DNA from: Sarocladium kiliense
Lineage: Eukaryota > Ascomycota > Sordariomycetes > Hypocreales > Sarocladiaceae
Reading direction: 5' to 3'
Assembly: GCA_030734395.1 (NCBI GenBank)
Contig: JAUZTG010000017.1
Location: forward strand, 1 to 64,000
DNA length: 64,000 nt
The notes under the pieces are model-generated. The model was not told the DNA's origin, made no database searches, and saw nothing but the letters and a program-made list of their open reading frames with translations. Positions 32,604 to 43,476 of this stretch are shown here, in pieces; position 1 is the stretch's first letter; each line of letters starts with the position of its first letter. The position numbers and the translations under genes are program-made.

Positions 32604-34951
32604 GGGGTTTCGTTGCCGCCTATTCTTCGTCAACGCCATGAAGATGAAATATCGGATCGCACGATGTCGTGTATCGTGAGATGAAGTCAATTAGACTTCC
32701 CTGAACCTCCCGCAAGCCCTACATAAACTCCACCAACCTTCAGGGGTGTATCTTGCTCTAGACATGAACAATCACAACGCTATACCCTTTCTCATGATCT
32801 AGAACCCTGTACCTAGCTCGCCAGGATTTCCCTAACGAGACCTTCCGAGATGTAACACCGAGACTGCTCGGTTGGCACAGCTCGGAGGCGAGGTGGAAAA
32901 CCGAGATGTGATGACAACTAGGAGAAGGGAGTTCTCGGTGAACAGCCGAGACGAGGTGAGGCTGGGAACTAGTGATGGGAGTGGGCGGGCGCTAGGGGAT
33001 GGAGATTCATCCACCCGTACGATGGAACCAGCGTGTGTGGGCTGGGATTTCTCCGTCGGATTGCCCTGTGAGGAGCTTGCTTGCAGAAGAGAGTGTAGGG
33101 AGCCAGGGAAGACATTACATCGCATGCCAATGCTTGGATTGGGCTTGGATAGACGCTTGGTAGACGCCGCAATAGAGACTGATTGGTCTGCGCCAAGGGC
33201 ACGATGGAACCATATCTCTTGGGCAAGGACTTTACTACGTGTCAAGGAGGACTGCAGCTACAATTCCTGAACGACGCCTCGTGCCCAACGTTCCTGAAGC
33301 AGAACTCAATTAGCCAGGGCCTCCCAACCATTCCCAGCCCGTTTGCAACGCCTCCATCTTCATTGGTGTCATGCGACGCCCGCAGGACTCCATCGCATTG
33401 CTCATAAGACGGAGAAACTCCGCGACCCTAGCTGAAAAACACGGCGTTTCTCCATGACTGGCGCCACCATTTCCACTTAGACACGTCTAGAGTGGTGGGA
33501 ACCATGTGGGAACCCTACGGACCGACTTCGCTGATGCAACGGAGGAATCCCCCTTCACCTTTTGAGTCACGAAGCAGAACGAATTCTCCTCCCCCATCGC
33601 GATAATTTATTTATTTCAAGCATTCTTCGTTATTTTAATTCGAGGAAACGAGAGAGCTTTGTTGAACGTTGCAGTCAGTGGATGGTCATACGTTGCAAAC
33701 GGGAGTGCCGAGCAAGGCAAGCCACAATGACGGTGTGGTGCATGATCGGCTCGGCCAAGACGGCACATCGGTAAAGGGTGGGCTTGGCAGGATCTGACAA
33801 GGGACTTGGCGAAAAGTCTCGCGACGTGCATGCGCCAGACAGTGCGCGTAGAGCAGCGCGAGAAGAGGCACAGCTCGCTGGTACTACGAGGAGAGAGGGT
33901 GTATGGAGAGTCCAAAGTAGAGGAGCAATCCAGAACAGTGGACTATTGTTCTTAATTCCATAACTGGGCTAGAAATCGCGCTGCGAGTCCGTGCAGAGTA
34001 GAGAAGCTGTTGTTAGTCTGGTGTAGTGCATGGATGGACGATTGTCATGGGTGTCAAGTCGTCGTCGCTGGCTACAACATCACCGCTAGCCACGTTAGTG
34101 AGATGAACTTCTTCTCCAACTTGTCCAACTGGGAAGATGATCGTCACACCCCTCGGATTGCCCATCGTTTTCAATACGATCCTTTTTCTCTGCCTCATCG
34201 GCTGCACCGGACGCCCCTTCATCATGCTGTGTGCAAACATCCTCCTGCAAAAGCATGCAAGACAGCGCCTCTTCCACGCTATCTACTATTCTAGAAGGCT
34301 AACGAAGCAAGGATAAGACATGAACCCTCAGTAGCAGGAAACCTTCACAACGGGAGTCCACCGAGACCTGGGCGCCAAATCACAACACTCCGGTATGGAG
34401 GGATGGGTCAGCCAGCGCCACCATCCCCAATGGAGTCCCCGCACAGAACTCCGTGTGGAGGAGAACCCAGACCACATGTTCCTCCTCCCAACCCAACCCC
34501 TGTAAGGAAACCCGGCCTAACGTCGTCCAGTCACTTGTAGTATTTCTCTCGTTTGTTCCTTTTCGTAAGCAAGGTCCGGTACTTGTAGTCGGGCGGGGAC
34601 GGGCGTGTGGTGCGTGCGTGGGCGGTGGGGTTAGGCATTCAACTTAAGCTTCATAGTGCTAGTTTGCATACAACCGAACACACACCGGATCCTGATCCCA
34701 CGCGCTTCCAGAGGTCCCTCATCTCCTTAGTCAAGAGAAACCTAATTGACTCCCCCCAGGTTACCCCATTTTCTAATCCCACGGGGTCAACATTGGGGAG
34801 GGGGGGCGAAGGTGAGAAAATCCTCAAGAAAATAAATAGCCACCACCTCCTCCTCGCTGTCCATTCTTCGTAACCCCTCTGGTCTTCATCACCTCCCCTC
34901 ACCCTTTCTCTTTTCTTCCTTTTTCATTTTGCCACTTTCTTCTTCATCAAA
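32604..34951. other. Intergenic, 2.3 kb, no gene seen
   Basis: Between PNKP and the second permease. Short overlapping frames on both strands, none recognisable. Includes an imperfect inverted repeat at 33411-33453 and a CT-rich leader (34870-34951) just before the permease start. An AATAAATAG TATA-like stretch lies near 34831. Confidence 0.5.
33411..33453. repeat. Imperfect inverted repeat
   Basis: GGAGAAACTCCG (33411-33422) pairs with CGGCGTTTCTCC (33442-33453) at 11 of 12 positions across a 19-base loop. It could form a hairpin; no function is apparent. Confidence 0.5.
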
Positions 34952-36767
34952 ATGGCTGGAGGCGTCAAGAAACCCGTCAACATCTTCAATTTGAAGAACC
35001 TCGGTGAGCCAGAGGGCGTCTTCAACTGGCGTCTGTGGTTCGCCGTCGTGTCTTTTGGTCTTCTCGGTGCGGCACGTGGTGTCGATGAGGGTCTGATCTC
35101 GGGAGCGTTCAACTCTGCGGATTTCCAGAGCCAGATCAACTATGATTCCTACTCGGTGACTGAGCAGGCTGACATCAAGGCCAATGTCTCGGCCATGGTG
35201 CAGCTTGGTTCTATTGGCGGTGCTCTCTTGTAAGTTGCACATTGCTCTTGAGCTAAAGTCTGAATGTCTCGTGGTGCTAATTTTGCTTTTCATAGCGCTT
35301 TCGTCATCTGCGATCGTCTCGGCCGTATCTGGGCTGTTCGCCAACTCTGTGTTCTTTGGGCCGTCGGCATTGCCATCTTCATGATCGGTGGCACCTCTGG
35401 CAACCTCGGAGCCGTCTATGCAGGCAGATTGATTGCAGGTCTTGGAGTCGGTCAGACCCCAGTCATTGGTCCTATCTACCTTGGCGAGGTCGCTCCAGCT
35501 TGCATCCGTGGTCTTTGCACATGTTTCTTCACAGGAGCTGTGTACCTTGGTACGTAACTCGCCGCGTCTCTCATACGGCAAACTGCGTCTATCATTCAAT
35601 TCACTCGCTAACTCTTGAAAAGGCATTGTTCTCGCTTACTTCGCCAACTACGGTGCCCACAGACACATCAGCGACGAGAGCTACAACCAATGGGTCGTCC
35701 CCACCTCCCTCCACATCATGTTCTCCGGCCTGATCTTCATCCTGAGCTTCTTCCAATACGAGAGCCCGCGATTCTTGATCAAGCAAGGCAAGAGAGCCGA
35801 GGCCACCGAGGTCATGGCGCATCTCCGCCACCAATCCGTCGACTCTGACTACATCGTCCGCGAGATCGCCGATATCCAGGCCAGCTACGAGCATGAGCTT
35901 GAGGCTACCAAGGGTGTTGGCTGGAAGGGCAAGATCAAGGAGCTTTTCCTGAACAAGAGCAACCTTTACCGTCTGTACATGGCTTCGATGGTTCAGTTCC
36001 TCTCTCAGTGGTCTGGTGCTGGCTCTATTACCCTCTACGCCCCTGATCTGTTCGAGATTCTCGGTGTCACCGGTAGCGAGGAGGGTCTCCTCGTCACTGC
36101 TGTCTTCGGTCTTGTCAAGCTCGTTTCCGCACTTTGCTGCGCTCTCTTCCTTGTCGATGTCATTGGTCGCAAGCGCTCGCTTCTCACCGGTATCACTCTG
36201 CAGGCTCTTTCCATGGTCTACGTCGCATCCTTCCTCACTGCTGTCCCCGAGCTCGGTGTTGTCGAGGGCTTCGTCCTCCCCGAGTCGCAGAAGGCTGCCA
36301 GCCGCGGCGCCATTGCTATGATTTACATCTCAGGCATGGGCTGGGCGCTCGGATGGAACTCCATGCAATACCTGCTTACCGCAGAGCTGTTCCCGCTCCG
36401 GGTTCGTGCTCTGGCTACGTCTTGGGCTATGACGCTTCACTTCGCCAACCAATACGGCAACTCTCGCGCTGTGCCCAACATGCTACTCCCCGTTGCCGAT
36501 GGCGGTATCTCCCCCAAGGGAACTTTCTGGTGCTTCGCTGCCGTCACTATCATCGGCGGTGTCTGGGTGTTCTTGTCTGTCCCTGAGACCAGTGGACGCA
36601 GCCTCGAGAGCATGGACAGGCTCTTCGACCTGCCGTGGTACAAGATTGGTCTTTACGGTAACGCTGATGCCGAGAGGCAGGATGAGGCTTATGATGAGAA
36701 GCAGAGAGTGGGTGAGGAGGAGCGTGCTCATGAGCAGCAGGTTGAGAAGAGGAATGAGGTTGTGTAA
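34952..36767 (+). CDS. MFS sugar/quinate permease
   Basis: Exons 34952-35229, 35296-35549 and 35623-36767, 558 residues, introns 66 and 73 bp, in frame. Twelve membrane helices. Signatures of the sugar porter family are present: CDRLGR after helix 2, GRLIAGLGVG, YESPRFLIKQGK after helix 6, FLSQWSGAGSITLYAPDLF (helix 7), DVIGRKRS, and SVPETSGRSLESMD after helix 12. The last motif and N-terminal NWRLWFAVVSFGLLGAARGVDEG match the fungal quinate permease-like group, also seen at the left edge of the window. The tail is long, acidic and charged. Substrate unknown. The promoter just upstream is CT-rich, common for strongly expressed fungal genes. Confidence 0.92.
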
Positions 36768-37193
36768 TCTGCAAACCCAGAGTATACACCATATTGTCAA
36801 GATAGCTATGATATGACCGGAGTCGATCTGGTCTGGAATGAACGAAAATGAGAATCATGTTGAATCCATCTACACTACAAATGTTCCAAGCCCCTGAAGT
36901 GATCTGCGAATGTACAGGGTCGACGAGTTACCATCCCATGAGATCACCTCCACAGTCCGTTGTATCGACATCACGAGACACGAAGACTACAGTTCACGAA
37001 TTCTTTTGTCAAAGATTTAGAAAATAAAACGGATATATTGATTATCGAAAGCATGTGTCAATCATTCGGAACTGGGAAATCTGGAGCGCACCAAACACCC
37101 ATCAAACAGAACTACAACATAGAAAGCAACCTACAGCCAGAAAGAAACTCACCTAGCAGACCTATCCGAACTCCAATTGATGTCTAGCAACAA
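36768..37193. other. Intergenic, no gene seen
   Basis: Convergent 3' flanks of the permease and the Asn-rich gene. Nothing supported. Confidence 0.45.
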
Positions 37194-37580
37194 TTACATG
37201 ATCATTTCTGAGTCGGGAAGCTGGAACTGGCCCCAGTTTGCGTCGACCAGCCACCTCTGCTCGCCCGGACGGGGCTCGTGGGGAGGAGCATCTTTCATAA
37301 AGACGTCCTCTTCCCATCTAGGTTTCTTACCACCTTTCTTCTTGCCGTTATTGTTGTTCCAGTTGTTGTTCCCGTTATTGTTGTTTCGGCTGTTATTGTT
37401 GTTCCGGTTGTTGTTCCGGTTGTTGTTCCCATTTTGGTTGTTGTTCCGGTTATTATTATTGTTCCCGTTGTTCCCATTATTGTTGTTCCGGTTGTTGTTG
37501 TTGCCGTTGTTGGGTTTCTTGTTGGGACCACCACCACCATTGTTGCCCCCCTGGTTCTTGCGTTTCCCTCTCCATGCCAT
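37194..37580 (-). CDS. Small basic Asn/Gly-rich low-complexity protein
   Basis: 128 residues from ATG 37580. A basic start (MAWRGKRKNQGG) is followed by about 60 residues that are mostly Asn with interspersed Gly and Arg, then a basic KKKGGKK patch. A non-repetitive acidic/Pro C-terminus follows (WEEDVFMKDAPPHEPRPGEQ and WLVDANWGQFQLPDS). The unique, balanced C-terminus argues that the frame is really translated. The Asn tract is coded by mixed AAC and AAT triplets, so it is not a pure trinucleotide expansion. Arg/Gly/Asn-rich stretches are common in RNA-binding or condensate-forming proteins, but no domain is recognisable. No signal peptide. Confidence 0.6.
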   Translation of the reverse strand: MAWRGKRKNQGGNNGGGGPNKKPNNGNNNNRNNNNGNNGNNNNNRNNNQNGNNNRNNNRNNNNSRNNNNGNNNWNNNNGKKKGGKKPRWEEDVFMKDAPPHEPRPGEQRWLVDANWGQFQLPDSEMIM

Positions 37581-38122
37581 GGTTCTAGTGTCAGCCTGTG
37601 GTTTCAAGAGCAGAAGCCAAAGTTTGAAGGGGAGTGACTGACCTTAGAGATTTCTGAAAAAGTAAAGATGCTTCTTCTGGGTGTTGGGCAGGATGTAATC
37701 GGTTCTGAATGTAGATGTGTGAGTCGGAAAGAGTAGAACAGAAGAAGGGAATATTCGGGCCTCTACGTTTGATAAAAGGAAGCTGATATGCCTCTTATGT
37801 AACCAAGCCCGTGCCTCTTGAAGGCGTTAGTGAAACTTTTCAAAGGGATCGGGCACGCGTCCTTGTAATGTTTACCAAACATTCACGATATCAGTCGGAC
37901 ACCAAAATCAGTCCAAAGATCGAAAGACGAACAAGAACGAAGTCCATTGCAGATAACAATCAGTTTTGCTAGGAGACAAGGAAAAGCTCAACGAAATGTC
38001 CCTCTGCAAAGGGTTCTGTGCGGATAACCTCAAAGGCAGAAGCTGGCCAGCACAAAGACTCCGGCAAACCCCTTTGTGCCAGAAACACTCACCCAGTTCT
38101 GAGAGACACCCTCCAAAGCTAG
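37581..38122. other. Intergenic, no gene seen
   Basis: Upstream region of the Asn-rich gene and 3' flank of the dioxygenase gene. A short frame at 37966-38292 overlaps the dioxygenase antisense and is not supported. Confidence 0.45.
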
Positions 38123-38806
38123 CTACCTCATCAAAGGCGCTGTATCCAACGGAATCCTCTCCCCCAACCACGTCGCCCTCGTGGTATGATCCCTCACCAC
38201 CCTCTCGGCCTTTGTCTCACCTTCCACGGGCAGGCTATTCGGGTGCACCAATGCCGACAACGGACCACGCCAAACTGTCAGCCACGGGATGAAGGCTCCA
38301 AATTGCGCCGGTGTGAAGAGGTTGACCTCGAATTGAGCGACGGGATGAGGGCCAATGGGGCCATCCCACACTTTGTAGATGCGAAGCTCGGGAACTGCAA
38401 TCTCATCAGCATTGGAAGACTTCGGTTATTGATTGCTGGTCGGAGGCTTTCTTACATTCTCGGCGAATCCTCTCCCATAGCTCGTGAGCGTACTGTGTCT
38501 GCTCCTTGTTCCCTTGGAAGTAATAAATATGCACGTCGCTGTTCCGATTAGCAGACATCCTAGACTGATATAACAAAGAGCTCGATGTACTCACAAACCG
38601 CCTCGACGACCATTGTCAATCGGGTTAACGAATTTCTCGTACGCGTCGCTCAACCCCTCCCGAGGCTGATTCACATAGCTCTTCCCATCTTCGCTCTTCT
38701 CATTCGACAACGGCGGCTCGTTCTCATAGCCTTTGAGCGGGGACCTCCACGTGGATTGGAATACCCTAGGTTCGCCGCCGGGAAGCTCGTTGTCGCGTGA
38801 AGTCAT
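38123..38806 (-). CDS. DOPA 4,5-dioxygenase family protein
   Basis: Exons 38595-38806, 38456-38538 and 38123-38394, 188 residues, introns 56 and 61 bp, all in frame. An N-terminal polar region of about 70 residues precedes the domain. The DOPA dioxygenase (PF08883-type) hallmarks are complete: FDVHIYYFQGN, then FPELRIYKVWDGPIGPHPVA, FGAFIPWLTVWRGPLSALVHP and a final DHT..ATWLGERIPLD. The conserved His (H74, GPHP, LVHPN) are the likely Fe(II) ligands. In the fly agaric the homolog opens the DOPA ring to betalain precursors. In ascomycetes the substrate is unknown, probably another catechol or a detoxification role (inference). Alternative upstream starts are possible, since the frame stays open to 38896. 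Confidence 0.92.
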
Positions 38807-39298
38807 GATGAGATGGATGAATGTCCTATGTATGGTGCAGCTGTGATTGCGGGTACTGTTGGAGATGTGGAGGTATCGGTTACGCGGTCGGAACACCTAA
38901 TACTTATGTCGTGATTGGAGATTGGGGTTGCGCAGCTGTGAGGCCTCTTAGCTTGAACTCTGCTGACAAACTCCCACTGAGCTTGGCTGCAAGTATAACG
39001 TAAAGCCACCAGTAGTCACGATGAATTCGGCGCTCGCTGTCAACTTCTCAAAATGGGACATTGGGGCTGACTTTGATGATAAATCTGATCAATAGTTTCA
39101 GTCATTTGCGGCATGGTTAGATACGCCGTCGTAATGCAGCTGCAGCTCCCTCCGAAAGCCAGTCCTGAACGTTTCTTCCACAACCTGTTCACCTCCCAAA
39201 CCCGGACTTCAGAAAGGCACACATTCATACAATCGACATGAACTTCGGCTCAGTTTGCGTTGCAACACATTGCGCAAAGTCCAACCTCGTCCACAGAA
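38807..39298. other. Intergenic, no gene seen
   Basis: Promoter of the dioxygenase gene and 3' flank of the Cys-rich gene. Nothing supported. Confidence 0.45.
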
Positions 39299-40251
39299 CT
39301 AGTGTTCACCTCCGCCAACAGTCACCAGCACGGCTGGCTCCTCGTTGCGGTGCCGAAGATGTGGTGGCATCCACTTGGCCTTGACAGAGGCGTGTAAGTC
39401 AGTCAGAGTGTCAGTCAGACTGTCACTCGTTTCTGCCGGGCCAGACTTGATAGATGAAGCCTCTAAACCCTTGGTTCTTTTCGCTAATTGAGAGCTGGGA
39501 GGGCGGACGATCGGGATAGGGCGACGAAGTCTGGGTGTGAACTTCGGCTGAGGAACGTAGTCGGGTGCGCTCGCCCAGTGGCTGGCAGCCAGGCCGCGTT
39601 TGGGTTTGAAGGGATCAGCTGCTGACGATGGCGAGCTTTTCACAGAGGATGAGGCTGTTTCTCTGTCAGTTTCGTTCCCATCTCCGGCTCGTTCGGTAGC
39701 TTGTTAGCCATACCTTGTATGCTGGCAACGCTTCCTCCAGGAGATTGCAGGCTCTGTTCACTGACTGCTGGTTGCGCCTTCTGATCTGCTCCGATGTCAG
39801 TATGGAGATATTGCCAATATCTAGCCACCGTGAGCTCACCATGTGCATTCTTGGTCTGCTCATTGCCCTTGTGGAATGGACAAGCGTCTGAACCGTGCCA
39901 CAGCCCTCGAATAGCCTCCGCGTAGGAGTCCTGCTCGGATGGCATGATGACATTGCGCGTGAGTAGAGGAGACTCGAGGAGGTCCCGGTTATCCCTGGCT
40001 GCGCCGACGTGATCTTCTCGCTTGGTGCACATGAGGCACCTGATTTTGGGGATGTCGGCCCAATCGACGGGATTCGGAGACGACATCTGGGCGATGCTGC
40101 CGCATGTGGCAAAGTAGCAGACACGGGCACCCTTAGCCTTCTCACAGGCTTCCCGGCGCCCAGCGATGAGGTGAAGCTGTCCGCAAGTGAAAGAGAGGGA
40201 GGGCACCTTGGTAGGTGCGCACAACGCGATGGAAATGTACTCAATGCACAT
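39299..40251 (-). CDS. Cys-rich N-terminal protein with disordered tail
   Basis: Exons 39840-40251, 39714-39785 and 39299-39654, 279 residues, introns 54 and 59 bp. The first ~75 residues contain eight or more Cys (MCIEYISIALC, FTCGQ, EACEKAKGARVCYFATC, RCLMC), likely metal-binding. A further CPFH lies near residue 130. The rest is Pro/Ser-rich and basic (PKFTPRLRRPIPIVRPP). The first intron (39786-39839) is 54 bases and contains no stop in frame, so retention would insert 18 residues. Its GTGAGC start, CTGAC branch site and GAGCAG end favour splicing. The start resembles the small Cys-rich ORF at 8365. It belongs to an uncharacterised fungal group; function unknown. Confidence 0.72.
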
Positions 40252-40362
40252 GTTGAAGGTTACAGAGAATGAAGAGACAAGAGAGAAAACTGTGTTGATT
40301 TGTATGCTCCTGATAAGACTTGCAGAACCACTCGGCTGGGCTGATGGGAGCAAGCAGTGTTG

Positions 40363-40398
40363 AAGGAGGGAAGGAGGGAAGGAGGGAAGGAGGGAAGA
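40363..40398. repeat. GGGAAGGA microsatellite
   Basis: About four tandem copies of GGGAAGGA on the plus strand. Four spaced GGG runs could form a G-quadruplex. It lies roughly 110 bp upstream of the start codon of the reverse-strand Cys-rich gene. Confidence 0.75.
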
Positions 40399-40871
40399 AA
40401 GCCAGAGTGCCCGAGGAACAGAGATTGGGAAAGGCGAAGATGCTAAGGCAGCACTGACCGAGCGTGAAGAGATGTATCCCCAGCTGTCGAGAGGTGCTGG
40501 CGGCCGTTAGAAGCAGCTGGCGGACGCGGGACGTGACAGGTCACGGGACTTTGGCTTTGGTGATGGCTTCACTTCAAGCAACCGCGAAAATGCATCGCCA
40601 ATACACTCCACTGTGACCCCAAATCGCCCCATTTTCTGGATATGTAGTAGCCTCGAGAGCTCGGGTACGTTCAGAGCCACTAGGTGTCATTGATATTCCC
40701 CATCCATGCACTACAGACACATCGCCTCGCTGCCATAGGATGCTGGTGTGGTTACCGAAGGCTGCTTCATCGATCGACAGCCGGATTTTGATGATTGTTT
40801 CTCACTCCGACTATGACAGACACATGAATCCAGCTAAACACAGTCCGTCGGCTTGTTAACCCACTTACAGC

Positions 40872-41134
40872 GCAGGATAGCAAGCAAGGTAGGAAGTAGA
40901 ATAGCAAATAGAATGGCGAGTAAAATACTAGATCGAATACTAAGTGAAATAGCTGATAAAATAGCGAGTAAGATAGCAGATAGATAGCGAGTAAGATAGC
41001 AGATAGAATAGCGAGTAAAATAGCAAGTAGAATAGCGAGCAAAGTGAGTAAGATATTAAGTAGAATACTTAGCAACATGATAAATACTAAAAAAGCGAGT
41101 GGGATAGTTGGTACGATAACAAGCAGAATAGCAA
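40872..41134. repeat. Degenerate 12-bp tandem repeat, locus C
   Basis: About twenty units, mostly exactly 12 bp, for example GAAGTAGAATAG, CGAGTAAGATAG, CAGATAGAATAG, CGAGTAAAATAG and CAAGTAGAATAG. One unit has lost a base (CAGATAGATAG). The reverse strand translates to periodic LLAI-type peptide. Same family as loci A, B and D. Confidence 0.85.
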
Positions 41135-41287
41135 TCCGTGCCTTCCTGTTCGACGATATCCCCCAACTAGACCAGCCCTCTCCTCCCACCCTGTACAAAA
41201 CCTTACCCAACCTTCCAGAGGGGAATGACCACGTCAGAACACCTCAAGCCAGGTCATCGCTACGATATACTCAGAAGAAAGTCTGTA

Positions 41288-41701
41288 CTAATCGCAGGCC
41301 AGCAAATTTCGGCGGCGGCGATCTCGTGAGGCTGCTCTAGTACGACATGTTACGCCGTTCTCGCAGTCGACCAAGCGAATCATGCCAAATCCCTTGATGC
41401 GATCTGCGACGAAACGTGGCCTAAGAAGATCTACAAACTCAGCTTTTCCATCCTTCGCTTCCTCCGAGAAACACAACTCAACGGCAATAAACGATCCTGT
41501 CGCCAAGTTCTGGGCGATCAGCGATGACATGCGGGAGGCGCTTCGGCTAGGCAAGGGTTCCCCATAGGCGCCAACATGCTCTTCCAGAAAATTGTATCCG
41601 AATGATGGACTCTTAAGGTTCTTGTCCAGCATCACTGCCCTTTCATCGGCACAATGGTGGGTCGAGATGTTTGGTGCAATGATGTTTGATTCGTTAACCA
41701 T
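41288..41701 (-). CDS. Doubtful ORF, possible gene remnant or terminal exon
   Basis: Reverse-strand frame of 137 residues from ATG 41701 to TAG. The same frame remains open upstream to about 41845 without an ATG. The composition is protein-like (MVNESNIIAPNISTHHCADE, DLLRPRFVADRIKGFGMIRL). A different reverse frame is open at 41632-41916. This might mean a frameshift or an upstream exon. No family recognised; low confidence. Confidence 0.3.
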   Translation of the reverse strand: MVNESNIIAPNISTHHCADERAVMLDKNLKSPSFGYNFLEEHVGAYGEPLPSRSASRMSSLIAQNLATGSFIAVELCFSEEAKDGKAEFVDLLRPRFVADRIKGFGMIRLVDCENGVTCRTRAASRDRRRRNLLACD

Positions 41702-43476
41702 GACGAGGTCCAATGTGAGGCCGGCTGGAAGCCCAGCAAAGGCGTCGATGAACCGATTGCATCGCAGGCAGCTGCCAAGAGCCTCGATCCACCAGCCACA
41801 AGATTCGAGGGTTTTGTTAGTTCTTCGGAAGCAGAAGCCTCTATACCCTTGACTCGGAGCTCAAGCACCTCAAAGTCTGAATCGCAACACCATGCTGCTC
41901 GCAAGACAAGCCGCAAGCGGCCTCACTTTTCTCTTTGGAGTCACAGGAGCACAAGGTATAGGGTTCAACGACCATGGCATGCTCGCGTGTCCAAGAGCCA
42001 CGATGTCACGCCTGTGCAGTCATGCCGTTGTTCTGGTGGGACGACGTGACGAAAATCTTCCTTCATCTGGAGGTGAGCGCCCGCAATCGCGCGATTGCGT
42101 TCCCCATTGATGGGCAGGCACGAGATGCTTGTGCTATCCTCGGCGGGACGACCGTTGGTCAGTGCTCTTCGCGACGGACGTTTGTCTTGTCGGATCATCG
42201 ATCGCGGTCGTCAAAGGATGGATCCAACTGGCCCAGAAAATTACGTCAACTGGCGCCGCAAGATGGAGCCGCAGTGACGAATGCCGCGCCCACACCCTGC
42301 ATGAGAGAAAAGTCCCGTCTCGGTCCCGCCAAACCCATGGCACTACGGCTTAAGCTTACCAGTGTTAAGGTTGTTGGTGTTGCATGCCAGCCGCAAGTGG
42401 GTGCGAGATTTTGAAGGAGTTGCACCGCTGCGTTCAGTTGACGTAACAAAGAGCGGGCCTCGAATCCCCGTGAGCGAGAGAGATGTCTCTGCAGCACACC
42501 AACCACGGGTTTTGTTAACGAGAGTATTACTCGTATGGACCGTGTTGAATACTACAGGCATCAGGTGTGAATGGACAATTACTTCGTTGCTTCGGGGACC
42601 ACCGAGAACAAACTTGAGGACTGGCATGGAGGGAAGAACTTGCCAAGGCTCCGCGATATGAAGGCGGATCCCTACCGCACTGCACGAGAACATCCCACCA
42701 TAACAGTCAGCTCTGGCTATCACTAGAGTCGGCCTTTCCGACCGAGAACGTATTTGCCAATGCCAAATCGAATCTCCTCACATTTGCAAGCGAGGCACAA
42801 GTTGCGGCTCAGCCGATGAAGTTCTCCTAGGTCCTGCAACGGGCTTCGATCCTTCGCAGCGTCACGTTTGCCAGGGGCATACAACAAAGACAGTAAGAAA
42901 ATGGAGACTGTTTGATCCTTAAGCCTCGTCAACGTCATGGGAGGATGCTGGCGATGCCTCTGCCTCCCTCATCGTTGGTCCGTCTGCATGCTAAGGGCCC
43001 ATAGCTGCAAGCCCAAGCCCTATGACATACTCACTTCAACTACCGCTGATCAGACTTGGCATATACCCTTGGCGTCTCGTCTTGGCGGTGAGGTCGACTT
43101 CTCACTCTCATTCACACGACCTTTTGGCTTGCGGAGGCCCACAACCTCCAGACTCCACCTCCAGAGCCCAGGCATGGAGGTCCCCCAACTTTGGATCCAT
43201 GGCGCATCTTGAACACGCGGGATGAGAAGCTTATAACTGAGCGAGACACCCTCATTCCCGAATCTCGCTTTTGTTTTGTTTCATTCCAATTTTCATCTCT
43301 CTTAGAGAACGGTTGCTTGGGAAGTCCATCACGTTCGTCCCGGCTGGTCTTGGATTGACGAACCACTCGAAGAAAGACTCTTGGCCTTTGTATAAAGTCC
43401 CAACTTATCCACTGCACTTGGAAACTTCACGAACCAGTCAGTTCTCGAACATCAAAAACGCCTAACAGCAACCAAC
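41702..43476. other. Intergenic, 1.8 kb, no firm gene
   Basis: Short overlapping frames on both strands with no recognisable protein. The last 250 bases should hold the promoter of the next transporter gene. Confidence 0.45.
43391..43396 (+). promoter_or_regulatory. TATA box of the sugar transporter gene
   Basis: TATAAA (in TTTGTATAAAGTCC) lies 81 bases upstream of the start codon at 43477, a usual distance for a fungal core promoter with a short leader. Confidence 0.5.

Larger units (their letters stand above)
40252..41287. other. Intergenic, holds GGGAAGGA microsatellite and 12-bp repeat locus C
   Basis: Upstream of the Cys-rich gene. Carries a short purine microsatellite near 40363 and the largest 12-bp array (40872-41134). 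The reverse frame at 40767-41210 is created by the array and is not a supported gene. Confidence 0.5.

Noticed and set aside
40767..41210. Hydrophobic reverse frame with LLAI periodicity
   Set aside because: Produced by the 12-bp repeat array, not by a conserved gene.
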